Of a stretch of DNA of 64,000 bases, positions 25,799-34,427 are shown one piece after another. Origin of the DNA: Wolbachia endosymbiont of Folsomia candida (GTDB lineage Bacteria > Pseudomonadota > Alphaproteobacteria > Rickettsiales > Anaplasmataceae); the NCBI RefSeq assembly GCF_001931755.2, contig NZ_CP015510.2:868001-932000 (forward strand), read 5' to 3'. The first letter of the stretch is position 1. Each line of letters starts with the position of its first letter. Both the position numbers and the translations under genes were made by a program. Under the pieces are notes generated by a model that saw only the letters and a program-made list of their open reading frames with translations, was not told the DNA's origin and made no database searches.

Positions 25799-27609
25799 GA
25801 TTCAAATCCGGTGAATATGGCGGTAAAAACAATACGTTACACCCTACATTCTCAATCAGTTTTCTAATTTTTACGGACTTATGGAAGCTTGCATTATCAA
25901 GGATGACTGTCTGTCCAATTTTCAATTCAGGAATTAGTATATTTTCAACATAAGCCTCAAAAAGTTCACTGTTGCAATATCCCTCAAATGCACATGGTGC
26001 ACCAACTTTTCCCTGATTTAAAGCTCCAATAATACTGATCCTTTTCTTCTTAAATGCAGGTTTTTCAGCAAACAATCTCTTCCCTTTCGGAGCCCATCCA
26101 TATGCGTAAAATTCGTTGTCATCAATTCCAGATTCATCTATAAATACCAGGTTTTCTTTGTTTATTTTAGCTACTTTTTCTTTGAATTCTTTACGTTTTC
26201 CTTCATCTCTCTCTTGATAAAGAAAGGTTTTTTTTATATGTATAGCCAGCTTTTTTTAGATAATTGTATGCTGTCTCTTTGCACATATTCCCAAATTTTT
26301 CAATTACTTTATCAGTCGTAACATCTTGATTATCTTCCAGAAATTTAAAAAAACTGCCCATGTCTTTAATCTTGCTCCTATGACCTGTTTGGTAGCCATA
26401 GGCTGGCTTTACGCTTCCAGTTTCTTCCCTTCTTTTTCTCCACCAATACAGTGTTTTTCTGTCAATACTGAACATCTCACTCACAGCTTTCATGCTCATT
26501 TTTTTCTCATCTACCACTTTTAAAACACGTTCACGTAAATCTTCGCTGTATGGTTTTGGCATTTTTAACCTCTGCTTTTTATTCAACATGCCTTTATTAT
26601 CATAAAATCCAGTCTAGGGAAAGCTTATTTTAGTTAGCTATATAACAAATTTCTCGAAGAAAGGGGAAATATTTTTCATTACATTAACGACGCCATTGAA
26701 AATTGGCACGAAAATAGACCAAAAGTAGCAGGTGGAAACAACATTTACAGCGATAAAGTTGTGATTTTAGTTCATATAATAACTTATCTATTTAGGATTG
26801 GCCTGAGGCAAACGGTAGGATTTATAAAAGGATACCTCGAGCAAATAGGAAAAAGCCTACAAGTCATCAGCTATTCACAGGCCTCAAGAAGATTTAAAAA
26901 ACTGAATATTAAGATTAATGACAACAGGATCGATAAAAATAATATGGAAAACATTGAAATTGCTATAGATAGCACTGGTATTGGCATCTATAACACTACT
27001 GCTGGCCATAACAAAAAAAATAATGAAGTGAGACAATACAGAGGGAGAGAACAAGCAAGAAAAATGCATGTAATGTTAGATATAAGCAGCAAAAAAGTTA
27101 TGGATTTAAAATACACTGAACTATATTATCCTGACCACTGGGCAGCTAGTAAGCTGATGAAAAATGATTATGGTAAAATAGAAACGTTATATGCAGATGG
27201 TGCATATGACAGAGCCATGATTTATCAGCAATGTTACAAGCTTAGAATAAAAACGAAAATACCACCAAAAATTGATGCAGTAGAGCATCAGAATTTGGAT
27301 TATATGGCCCAAAGAAATACTGCAGTTAGGTTAATAAGATCGTTTGATGGAGATACAATAGAGAAAATAAAGCAATGGAAAAAGGAGGTAGGATATGGAA
27401 AAAGATCCTACATAGAAGCATTCTTTTCGCGATTAAAGCAAATATTTGGGTTTAGTTTTAGGAATAAATCTGAGGTTAATCGTGAGAAGGAACTGCTACT
27501 CAAGTGCTATTTGCTGAATAAATTTACTGATATAGGTATGGCTAAATTTCAGGTAGCCTCATGAACTTATCATATACTACCTGATGCCAACTAGCTATGC
27601 AACAAAGCC

Positions 27610-27631
27610 CGTTACGGTGGCTGGTTTTACC
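27610..27631 (-). terminator. Half terminator hairpin cut by IS5
   Basis: CGTTACGGTGGCTGGTTTTA matches the right half of the intergenic hairpin found at 30935-30953 (GCGGTGGC followed by TTTTGGTTTTAC). The left half (GCCACCGC) would lie where the IS5 end now stands. This hairpin would have followed the stop of the gene at 27633-28334. Confidence 0.6.
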
Positions 27632-27632
27632 T

Positions 27633-28334
27633 TTATATATAAAAAACAAAAGTTTCTTCTTGCTTTTTACCTTGTGTGGTTTGTGTATGTTCAGTACTCA
27701 TACCGTCCACAGAACTATTAGGTTGTTCTTGAGTAGCTTCCTCGTGTGATGTTGGAGGAGCAATCCTTCTTTCTTGAAAGGGTTGAGCGCTTAGAGGTTG
27801 GTCACTCAGAGGTGGATAATCTATTTCAGTAAAAGATACATAGTCACCATTACCTAATGCACTTACACTCTTGGCATTATGATACACTGTTGCACTCTCT
27901 TTAGCTCTTGCAGTAAAGAATTTTGTCATAAATCTCTTAAATGTTTGAAAAAATCCACTTTTTTCCCTTTTGCTTAGTTCTGGTACCGTTAAGCTAGGAG
28001 TATCTATTTTTTCTTCTTTCTTAAATTCATTGCTTGTTTTTTCCTCACTACGAGGCTTTGTTTGAATGCTTCCTCTGTCTCTATCAAGTGGGTTGTCTTT
28101 CATGTCTATTACATACTCATCTATAAGCTCTGGATTACCAAGGTATAAATTAGATGATGTAGAGTTATCAGTAAAGTTAGAAGGAATTTCCTGTCTACAT
28201 TCATTGCGTGACTTGATAGAATTATAAATTTCAACAAATGGCGTAGCAATGAATCTACTCAATCTTTCCAAAAGACTTGGCTTTTGATGATTTTTTATAA
28301 TTGTACTGAAAAATGGTTCTGGTTTTGTTTTCAT
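27633..28334 (-). CDS. Hypothetical protein, third member of a paralogous trio
   Basis: 233 residues if started at the ATG at 28332-28334, which has AGGAAAG directly upstream; the longer frame to 28418 begins inside the conserved upstream region shared with the two neighbouring genes, so I reject that start. Short amphipathic helices (LLERLSRFIATPFVEIYNSI near 20 and GFFQTFKRFMTKFFT near 125) flank acidic, disordered stretches. The C-terminal part is Pro/Gln-rich (DYPPLSDQPLSAQPF, APPTSHEEATQ). No enzyme motif, no signal peptide. Promoter region, following hairpin and helix-plus-disorder layout tie it to the genes at 28590 and 30960. An exported host-interaction protein is a guess. Confidence 0.65.
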   Translation of the reverse strand: MKTKPEPFFSTIIKNHQKPSLLERLSRFIATPFVEIYNSIKSRNECRQEIPSNFTDNSTSSNLYLGNPELIDEYVIDMKDNPLDRDRGSIQTKPRSEEKTSNEFKKEEKIDTPSLTVPELSKREKSGFFQTFKRFMTKFFTARAKESATVYHNAKSVSALGNGDYVSFTEIDYPPLSDQPLSAQPFQERRIAPPTSHEEATQEQPNSSVDGMSTEHTQTTQGKKQEETFVFYI

Positions 28335-28560
28335 ATCTTTCCTATTAATTAATAATATAATTAAATTATAAACTATACTATTCAACGTACAATTGAATAT
28401 AATCTTTATTATCAGCAATGATATCGCGTTTTAATAGAAAATAAATATTTTAATAAAATTGGTTTAAAGATAGTTATTTGATCGACTTTCAAAGTGTATG
28501 ATACTGAAAGAGAGCTATTGAAGTTGCTTGGATTGAAGAGAGATCTATAACTCGTAAAAG

Positions 28561-28590
28561 GTAGCCACCGCAAGGCGGTGGCTTTTATTT
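28561..28590. terminator. Intergenic hairpin, bidirectional terminator
   Basis: GCCACCGC (28564-28571) pairs with GCGGTGGC (28575-28582), followed on the plus strand by TTTTATTTTA and on the minus strand by TACCTTTTAC. It closes the gene at 28590-30683. The block upstream on the plus strand (about 28430-28560) is also conserved at 30780-30920. Confidence 0.7.
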
Positions 28591-30683
28591 TATGGTCTCA
28601 TAAAAGGAGTGTCAATTAATTCTTTAGCAGTTTCAGGATCACGAAGTCTAGAAAGCCGTACATCTTGTAAAACACTACGTTCATGTTGACCTGGAATACC
28701 TTCTGCTTGAGCCTTTTGTAAACGTTCAGCGCCAGCACTTGGTGCTACAGATCTTAGTTGAGTGTTAGGAGTAACTTCCACGTATAGTGGTGTAGGAGTA
28801 GTCACTCTTTCTTGAGAAGGTTTACAATCAAGATGTATTAAACCTTCTTCCAATCTGACGATACTGTCTTTCACAACTTCAGTAGCTCTAAAGGGCCTCA
28901 TAACAAAATTTACAAAGGCTCTCAATGGTCTTGCGGTAAGCCAGACTTTTTCTACTGGTTCTGGTGTTAAACTTAGAACACTTTCTGTTTCAGACGAATC
29001 AGCACTCAATGAGAGATAATTCGACGAACCTGATACAACACTTTCCGTTTCAGACGAATCAGCACTGCATGAGAGATAATTTGACGAATCTGATAAAACA
29101 CTTCTTGCTTTCCGCGAAGCAACACTTCCTGCTTTCGATGAAACAGTACTTTTTGTTTCGAATAAATCAGCAACACTAGAAGATCCTTCATTTGAGTTAG
29201 ATTGAGAATTTTGTGTTTCAACCAACTGGCTTGTATGCTCTTCTGATGACATGCTTTGCACTTCAGTTACTGCTTGATGTGAAAGAGCATTTGACATGCT
29301 AGTGGAATCTGACACAGGACTTGCTGTTTCACCTTCTGCCTCACCTGATATACATGAGCCAACACTTCCTGCTTTCAATGAAACAACACTTCCTGCTTTC
29401 AATGAAACAACACTTCCTGCTTTCAATGAAACAACACTTCCTGTTTCGCACGAGCCAATACTTTCTGTTTCCCACAAATCAACGCTTCCTACTTTCAATG
29501 AAATAACACTTGCTGTTTCGGACGAATCAGCAACACTAGAAGGTCCTTTATTTGAGTTAGCTTGGAAATTATGTATTCCAACCCACTTGCTTGTACTCTC
29601 TTCTGATGACATGCTTGGCATTTTAGTTGCTGCTTGATGTGAAAGAACATTTGACATGCTAGTGGAATCTGACACAGAACTTGCTGTTTTACCTTCTGCC
29701 TCATATCCTGACATTTTACTTCCTTTTCCACGCAAATCAACATTTTCTGTTTCGAACGAATCAGCAAGATTAGCAAATTGTTCGCTTAGGTTGGGTTGCG
29801 TTTTTAGCCATTCGCTTACACGCTCTTTTGATGACATGCTTGGCATTTTAGTTACTGCTTGATGTGAAAGAACATTTGACATGTTACTGAAATCTGATAC
29901 GAAACTTGTTGCTTTACCTTCTGTCTCATATCCTGACGTTTTACTTCCTTTTCCGAGCAAATCAACATTTTCTGTTTCGGACGAACAAACACTTTCTATG
30001 TCGGGCAGATAAAGACTTTCTGTGCTAGCACTTGACACGCTACTGGAGTTTGATATGACGCTTGATGATTTACCTCCTGCCTTATATCCTAACATTTCAC
30101 TTCTTGCTACAGATCGACCAACACTTGATTTAACTTTGCCAGTACTCTGTAATTTAGCTCTAGGTATTCTGATTTTCTTGAAAGTTGTATCTAAACCTAC
30201 AATACTAGAAGATCCTTTATTTGAGTTAGCTTGGGAATTTTGTGTTTCAACCAACTGGCTTGTATGATCTTCTGATGACATGCTTGGCATTTCAGTTGCT
30301 GCTAGAGCACTTGACATGTGATGTATAGCTTCCTCGTATATTGGAGGGTTATCGTTTAATGTTTCCTCGTATGTTGGAGGACCACCTTTTATTGCTTCCT
30401 TATACGATGGTAAACGTGGGCTAAGAGTCTTTGTTACTGTTTCCATTTCTCTTTCCTGAACAAGCAGATCTTTTGAATTTCCAACGTTACTTTCTTTACT
30501 TACAATTTTAGCAATCGCCATATCAATAAGATGTCTTATTGATTTCAACAAACTAATCACAGTTAATTGAGCCCAATTAATCACTGACCCAAAAACACCT
30601 CTTTTATACCATGGCTTATTATTAGCTGTATTGTCTTTATTGCTATCAATTTCAAGGTTTTCTAATTTTTTATATTGATGCAT
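28590..30683 (-). CDS. Serine-rich repeat protein with PPxY motifs, paralogous trio member
   Basis: 697 residues. The N-terminus (NKPWYKR...WAQ...LLKSIRHLID..IAKI, residues 22-60) matches the second module of the gene at 30960-31886. LPSY (91-94), PPTY (102-105) and PPIY (113-116) follow, the last two being exact PPxY motifs. From 130 to 590 the protein is Ser/Glu-rich with repeated units: MPSMSSEEHTSQLVETQNSQ occurs in four versions, and KAGSVVSL in a tight run. A helix near 575-600 (RPLRAFVNFVMRPFRATEVV) and a Pro-rich tail end it. No signal peptide. It looks intrinsically disordered; I infer a host-directed protein, without proof. The gene is flanked by conserved promoter and terminator blocks. 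Confidence 0.75.
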   Translation of the reverse strand: MHQYKKLENLEIDSNKDNTANNKPWYKRGVFGSVINWAQLTVISLLKSIRHLIDMAIAKIVSKESNVGNSKDLLVQEREMETVTKTLSPRLPSYKEAIKGGPPTYEETLNDNPPIYEEAIHHMSSALAATEMPSMSSEDHTSQLVETQNSQANSNKGSSSIVGLDTTFKKIRIPRAKLQSTGKVKSSVGRSVARSEMLGYKAGGKSSSVISNSSSVSSASTESLYLPDIESVCSSETENVDLLGKGSKTSGYETEGKATSFVSDFSNMSNVLSHQAVTKMPSMSSKERVSEWLKTQPNLSEQFANLADSFETENVDLRGKGSKMSGYEAEGKTASSVSDSTSMSNVLSHQAATKMPSMSSEESTSKWVGIHNFQANSNKGPSSVADSSETASVISLKVGSVDLWETESIGSCETGSVVSLKAGSVVSLKAGSVVSLKAGSVGSCISGEAEGETASPVSDSTSMSNALSHQAVTEVQSMSSEEHTSQLVETQNSQSNSNEGSSSVADLFETKSTVSSKAGSVASRKARSVLSDSSNYLSCSADSSETESVVSGSSNYLSLSADSSETESVLSLTPEPVEKVWLTARPLRAFVNFVMRPFRATEVVKDSIVRLEEGLIHLDCKPSQERVTTPTPLYVEVTPNTQLRSVAPSAGAERLQKAQAEGIPGQHERSVLQDVRLSRLRDPETAKELIDTPFMRP
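29357..29440. repeat. 24-base tandem repeat in the serine-rich gene
   Basis: The unit AACACTTCCTGCTTTCAATG plus AAAC recurs three times exactly and once more with its end altered. In the protein this is the KAGSVVSL run. Diverged versions of the same unit occur up to 29510 and around 29100-29150, so the whole acidic-serine part probably grew by slippage. Confidence 0.8.
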
Positions 30684-30917
30684 AATATTAACTCCATTAA
30701 TTAAATAATATAGTTAAATTATAAATTATATTATTTAGCGTACAATCAGATGTAATTTCTATTTTAAATAGAAGAATCGCGTATTAATAGAAAGTAAATA
30801 TTTTAATAAAGCTGATTTTAAGATGGTTATTTGATAGACTTTCAAAGTGTATGATATGGGAAGAGAACTATTAGTCCTATCAAGAAGCTTGGATTGAAGA
30901 AAGATTGTGATTGCAAA
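30684..30917. promoter_or_regulatory. Conserved intergenic block between trio genes
   Basis: Two parts. Near the start codon (30690-30770) lies an AT-rich inverted stretch TAATATAGTTAAATTATAAATT and the GTACAATCAGATGTAATTTC segment; the same order precedes the genes starting at 31886 and 28334, so this is a shared promoter region. Farther away (30780-30917) lies a segment with GACTTTCAAAGTGTATGATA and GCTTGGATTGAAGA, repeated almost unchanged at 28440-28560. It has no open frame. Confidence 0.55.
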
Positions 30918-30953
30918 AGGTAGCCACCGCGTTGCGGTGGCTTTTGGTTTTAC
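30918..30953. terminator. Intergenic hairpin, bidirectional terminator
   Basis: GCCACCGC (30924-30931) pairs with GCGGTGGC (30935-30942) around GTT; TTTTGGTTTT follows on the plus strand and ACCTTTTGC on the minus strand. It sits 7 bases beyond the stop of the gene at 30960-31886. Confidence 0.7.
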
Positions 30954-30959
30954 TATTAG

Positions 30960-31886
30960 TTAAAAAGTTATCAAGTCCTGTTCTATATTTTGGGACTGTT
31001 GTACCTTTTGATGCTGAGGAGATGCAATCCTAGTTGGGACTTCAAGCACCTCATGACCTGAAGGAGCAATCTCCTCATATGCATATGCTAGAGGATATGG
31101 TGGTAAACTTGGGTTAAGAGTAGTGTTTACTGCTGCCATTTCTCTTTCTTCTTCCTGAACAAGCAAACTTTTTGGTTTTGTTAAGCTAAAGTCCTCAATA
31201 TCAATGTCAATACTATAAGCTGACTTTTTAACATCAGTATCAACTTCAACATTGTCAACGTTATCTAACCTTTCAATTTTAGCGATCATTTTATCAATCT
31301 TATGTCTAATTGATTGCAACAAACCAACCATACCGCTAACTATGCCTTTCCGAGCTGACTGAGCCCAATCAATCATTGCACTATAGGCTCTTTTATACCA
31401 TGGCTTATTGCTAGCTCTATCCTCTTTATTTGTTAATTCTGATTTGTCAGAAATTTTAGCATCCTGAAGATCTAGTTTTTCTTGTGGAAATACATATAAT
31501 GGATTACCAAAACCAGTAATATTTACATCTATATCTATTGCGCCTTTTTCTTCTGAAAATGTGTCAGATAAAGGATTGTTAAAATCATATTTTCTGCCTC
31601 CAATGGATTTAAACCAATCAATCATTGCGTTATAGACTCTTGTATACCATTTCGTATTGCTAGCTGTATCTGAATATACATATCCTTCTTCCGTAATTCT
31701 TGCATCCACCCTTTCAGCGTTTACATAAAAGGGATTATCAGACTCCATACCAGTATCTTCTGCTTCTTCATGATGACCATCAATAGGCATTGCATTTCCT
31801 AGTAAAAGAGCTGTGTCACTGCTATCAATATCAACTGGTGATGTGAGAACTTTTCTTTCGTTTTTTACTTTTGTATATTTAGGCAT
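30960..31886 (-). CDS. Hypothetical protein with duplicated WY helix module, first of a paralogous trio
   Basis: 308 residues. A module K(P)WY(K/T)R.Y.AMIDW occurs twice: residues 79-91 and 151-164, the second followed by GLLQSIRHKIDKMIAKIERL as in the neighbouring gene. NPFYVNAE (51-58) and NPLYVFPQE (128-136) precede the modules and repeat each other. Near the C-terminus LPPY (251-254) takes the place of the PPxY cluster of the neighbour; LLVQEEEREMAAVNTTLNP before it is also shared. No signal peptide or membrane helix. The minus-strand ATG at 31886 has GGAG at a normal distance. Function unknown. Confidence 0.7.
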   Translation of the reverse strand: MPKYTKVKNERKVLTSPVDIDSSDTALLLGNAMPIDGHHEEAEDTGMESDNPFYVNAERVDARITEEGYVYSDTASNTKWYTRVYNAMIDWFKSIGGRKYDFNNPLSDTFSEEKGAIDIDVNITGFGNPLYVFPQEKLDLQDAKISDKSELTNKEDRASNKPWYKRAYSAMIDWAQSARKGIVSGMVGLLQSIRHKIDKMIAKIERLDNVDNVEVDTDVKKSAYSIDIDIEDFSLTKPKSLLVQEEEREMAAVNTTLNPSLPPYPLAYAYEEIAPSGHEVLEVPTRIASPQHQKVQQSQNIEQDLITF

Positions 31887-32040
31887 AATATTAACTCCAT
31901 TAATTAAATAATATAGTTAAACTATAAAACCATACTATTTCGCGTACAATCAAATGTGATTTCTACTTTAAATAGAAGAATCGCGCATTAATAGAAAATA
32001 AATATCTTATACTATTTTTAAGTCTAAATTAAAGTTCATC

Positions 32041-32107
32041 CATTTTAACAATAACTTAACCAAGTTCAATTAGAAACAGGTAGAAGTCAATTATTTATGG
32101 AGCAAAG
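32041..32107 (+). promoter_or_regulatory. Leader of the first small tandem gene
   Basis: The 67 bases before the start codon, from TTTTAACAATAACTTAACCA to GGAGCAAAG, recur before the second gene at 32803-32869 with one or two changes. The ribosome site is GGAG 5 bases before ATG. The block was copied with the gene. Confidence 0.65.
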
Positions 32108-32548
32108 ATGGCACACATTAAATTAAAAAAGCTTACTGGTATTAAGGTAGGGGATAATACAACAACAGCTAGCGCTGATTTTCAAGCTCATGTTAATGGT
32201 CTTGCTGCAAGCAAAACAATTGTCTTTGCAGGGAATGATTATAAAGGTACTTTTAAAAGCGGTACTACTAAAGGTACAGGAGACTTAGATTTGTACTTTG
32301 AAGGACCAGAAAACCATTTCGAAATTAAAGATGTAAAAATCAACATGAGTAGTACCACTCACACACTCTCAGCAAATAGCAAAGAAGCAACTATTGAATT
32401 AATAAAAACTACTGATAATAAGGTAACAGAAAAGGATAGCGGTTGGTTTACAACAGAGCTTACCGGTACGGCTGGCTCACTGAAATTTGGTGAGTGGAAC
32501 GATTTTGATCTGTCTAATCAGTCCTATGTAGACATAAGTTTCACATAA
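32108..32548 (+). CDS. Small hypothetical protein, tandem paralog 1
   Basis: 146 residues, beta-rich by composition (many Thr, Gly and alternating hydrophobics). Conserved parts with the next gene are MAHIKLKKL at the start, IVFAG.DYKGTFK near 40, ENHF.IKDV near 75, and the last 55 residues from STTH.LSAN to SYVDISF, nearly identical. No signal peptide and no motif I recognise. The similarity at DNA level is highest at the 3' end, consistent with recent duplication or gene conversion. Confidence 0.7.
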   Translation: MAHIKLKKLTGIKVGDNTTTASADFQAHVNGLAASKTIVFAGNDYKGTFKSGTTKGTGDLDLYFEGPENHFEIKDVKINMSSTTHTLSANSKEATIELIKTTDNKVTEKDSGWFTTELTGTAGSLKFGEWNDFDLSNQSYVDISFT

Positions 32549-32802
32549 AACACTGCTTTTTACGGTGTGAGGCTGGAGGGTTTTTATCATATAACCGTTG
32601 TCATTCCAGTGTTTGATAGTGTAATCGAGATAAAAAATATTTGCAAATCAGGCAATTAGCAACAGATTTTATGCTAAAAATAATGTCCATTATGAAAAGG
32701 CTGGGTCACAGTGTCCATTACTGGGATGATACCAGCCATATCATTTTGCTGGATGTTCGTACAGTTGTGGCACAAGCTATAGGATGACAGTTAAAATTCA
32801 CC
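32549..32802. repeat. Repeat-bearing spacer between the tandem genes
   Basis: After GGTGTGAGGCTGGAGGGTTT, which also follows the second gene, come degenerate palindromic pieces (CATTCCAGTGTTTGATAGTG, CACAGTGTCCATTACTGGGA), AAAATAATGTCCATTATGAA shared with 11560, and a MITE-type terminus GTTCGTACAGTTGTG near 32765. No gene seen. Confidence 0.65.
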
Positions 32803-32869
32803 CACTTTAACAATAACTTAACCAAGTTCAATTAGAAACAGGTAGAAGTCAATTATTTATGGAGCAAAG
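32803..32869 (+). promoter_or_regulatory. Duplicated leader of the second small tandem gene
   Basis: Near-identical copy of 32041-32107, including the GGAGCAAAG ribosome site. The sequence before it differs completely from that before copy 1 (MITE debris), so the duplication boundary is close to 32800. Confidence 0.65.
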
Positions 32870-33370
32870 ATGGCACACATTAAATTAAAAAAGCTTATTG
32901 GTATTCAGGTAAACGGTAAAAAGGCGGTTACAAATGTTAGTAAGGCTTCTGAAGAAATATTATTAAAAGAAGGAATTAATGGCTTAACCGACAAAGATCA
33001 GAAAATCGTTTTTGCAGGTCAAGATTATAAGGGAACTTTTAAAGCTACTAAAGATATGGAATCAACAGGAACAGGTCCTACTCTTAAAAAAACAATAGAA
33101 GGAGAATTAGAATTATACCTAGAAAGGCCAGAGAACCATTTTACAATTAAAGATGTACAAATCAAAACGAATAGTACCACTCATGCGCTCTCGGCAAATG
33201 GTAAAGAAGCAACTATTGAATTAATAAAAACTACTGATAATAAGGTAACAGAAAAGGATAGTGGTTGGTTTACTACAGAGCTTACCGGTACGGCTGGCTC
33301 ACTGAAATTTGGTGAGTGGAGTGATTATGATCTACCTAATCAGTCCTATGTAGACATAAGTTTCGCATAA
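32870..33370 (+). CDS. Small hypothetical protein, tandem paralog 2
   Basis: 166 residues, related to the preceding gene from end to end. It is longer because of two insertions: about 12 residues near 15-30 and about 9 near 65 (TGTGPTLKKTIEGE). The C-terminal 55 residues differ from paralog 1 at only a handful of positions. Composition suggests a compact beta-sandwich. No signal peptide, no cysteine, no recognised motif. Divergence of the N-terminal half against conservation of the C-terminal half suggests the halves face different constraints. Confidence 0.7.
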   Translation: MAHIKLKKLIGIQVNGKKAVTNVSKASEEILLKEGINGLTDKDQKIVFAGQDYKGTFKATKDMESTGTGPTLKKTIEGELELYLERPENHFTIKDVQIKTNSTTHALSANGKEATIELIKTTDNKVTEKDSGWFTTELTGTAGSLKFGEWSDYDLPNQSYVDISFA

Positions 33371-33437
33371 GATACTGCTTTTAAGGTGTGAGGCTGGAGG
33401 GTTTTGTTTTGTCATTCAAGTAGCGCTCATATTGCCA

Positions 33438-33459
33438 GCCCAGTGCGTAACACTGGGCT
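33438..33459. repeat. Palindromic element
   Basis: GCCCAGTG / CACTGGGC arms around CGTAA. It sits in the spacer between the small tandem gene and atpB, together with AT-rich sequence that probably holds the atpB promoter. Confidence 0.65.
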
Positions 33460-33641
33460 GATAGAGAATGGAACTGGGGCAAAAGGGAAAAAAAGCACTG
33501 GAATAGTAGGGAATGCTTTGAATATATAATATTAATATGTTAATGTTACAATTTGAACTGTTGGCAAGCAAATAAAGCATAGACTCTTGACTTTGCTCTA
33601 TAAAATTAATATTTTATATACTGTTTGTAATTCGAATTAAA

Positions 33642-34367
33642 ATGGCATCAAACCCGCTAGAACAGTTCAAGGTGTATACAATAATAGAATTACCCAGATT
33701 ATTTGGGTATGACATAAACTTCACCAATTCATCACTTTTTATGATGATTTCGGTAATATTAATGATGCTCTTTTTGCTCTTTGGAATAAGGAAGAGATCG
33801 GTAATACCAGGATATTTGCAGGCTGCTGTTGAATATATATATGATTTTGTTATTTCAATAATAGAAAGTAACACTGGTAGCAAAGGCCTAAAGCATATTC
33901 CATTGGTATTCACAGTATTTATTTTTGTTTTATCGTGTAATTTGGTAGGCATTCTTCCTTATGGCTTTACTGTCACAAGCCATATAATAGTCACTTTCGC
34001 TTTATCGATGGTGGTTTTTGTATATGTAACGATTGTTGGATTTAAAGAAAGAGGAGTGGAGTTTTTACGCATACTGCTGCCAAAGGGTGTACCATTGGTG
34101 CTTGCACCACTTATTCTTCCTATTGAGCTGTTTACTTACTTAGCACGACCAATCAGTTTATCCATCAGGTTAGCAGCAAACATGGTTGCCGGCCATACAA
34201 TTATTAAGGTAATAGCTGGATTTATTGTCAATATGAACGTATTTCTCACACCTGTACCATTTTTGTTTATAATTATGTTAATAGGGTTTGAAATATTCGT
34301 TGCAGTTCTCCAAGCTTATATATTCACATCTTTAACATGTGTGTATCTATCTGATACAGTAAAGTGA
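33642..34367 (+). CDS. atpB: ATP synthase F0 subunit a
   Basis: 241 residues with 5-6 membrane helices. It forms the half-channels for protons beside the c ring. The family signature [30 protein letters not shown] near 150-180 includes the essential Arg in SIRLAANM. The start ATG at 33642 lies 270 bases beyond the previous gene. It is first in an F0 operon a-c-b'-b; the F1 genes are not in the window, the usual split in Rickettsiales. Confidence 0.97.
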   Translation: MASNPLEQFKVYTIIELPRLFGYDINFTNSSLFMMISVILMMLFLLFGIRKRSVIPGYLQAAVEYIYDFVISIIESNTGSKGLKHIPLVFTVFIFVLSCNLVGILPYGFTVTSHIIVTFALSMVVFVYVTIVGFKERGVEFLRILLPKGVPLVLAPLILPIELFTYLARPISLSIRLAANMVAGHTIIKVIAGFIVNMNVFLTPVPFLFIIMLIGFEIFVAVLQAYIFTSLTCVYLSDTVK

Positions 34368-34427
34368 TTGACTTTCTTGCAGGATATTGTATAATTAACA
34401 CGTTAAGGAATAGTTAAAGGTTAATGT

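Larger units (their letters stand above)
24129..26589 (-). pseudogene. IS630-family transposase, frameshifted and split
   Basis: The first frame (ATG 26589 to TGA 26203) encodes the N-terminal helix-turn-helix part with PYSEDLRERVLKVVDE and IDRKTLYWWRKRR. At a run of eight A (complement of 26227-26234) the reading must shift to continue as KKTFLYQERDEGKRKEF, VFIDESGID (Asp), VILDNASFHK (Asp) and PPYSPDLNP. There the IS4 element intervenes, and the end (IEHFWFAIKHAVRKILPIF, with the catalytic Glu) lies at 24129-24262. Seven A instead of eight would restore the frame, so this is either a mutation or a site of slippage. The gene is inactive because of the insertion. Confidence 0.86.
24126..26640 (-). 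mobile_element. IS630-family element inserted at TA, itself interrupted
   Basis: The ends are imperfect inverted repeats: TAGCTAACACAGATAAGC on the left and, on the complement of the right end, TAGCTAACTAAAATAAGC. TA flanks both sides (24124-24125 and 26641-26642), the target duplication expected of IS630/Tc1-mariner transposition. Subtracting the IS4 insert and its 9-base duplication leaves about 970 bases, a normal IS630 size. Confidence 0.87.
24088..27564 (+). pseudogene. IS5-family transposase, split by IS630 insertion
   Basis: The gene starts at ATG 24088 behind an AAAGGA site (MPVKMKVSNQNE) and resumes at 26643 as YNKFLEERGNIFHYIND. Joining the halves at the duplicated TA restores one open frame of about 319 codons. 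The C-terminal part holds the DDE core: IDSTGIGIY (Asp), TLYADGAYD (Asp), and RSYIEAFFSRLKQIFG (Glu with the following R/K), typical of the IS903-like branch of IS5. The downstream half could be translated from an internal start as a 267-residue piece but would lack the N-terminal DNA-binding part. Confidence 0.88.
24000..27609 (+). mobile_element. IS5-family element, interrupted by IS630
   Basis: Both ends carry a perfect 19-base inverted repeat, GGCTTTGTTGCATAGCTAG, at 24000-24018 and 27591-27609. Without the inserted IS630 (and its TA duplication) the element is about 1093 bases. No target duplication is seen: the left flank is half a palindromic repeat, the right flank half of a terminator hairpin, so the two sides do not belong together. 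The element is dead because its transposase gene is split. Confidence 0.88.

Noticed and set aside
24000..27609. Composite transposon carrying cargo
   Set aside because: All sequence inside is explained by three nested IS elements; there is no cargo gene.
28335..28418. Longer N-terminus for the third trio gene
   Set aside because: It translates the promoter block that is conserved and non-coding before the other two genes.
29296..29637. Plus-strand frames opposite the serine-rich gene
   Set aside because: Shadow frames of a 24-base repeat; no ribosome site.
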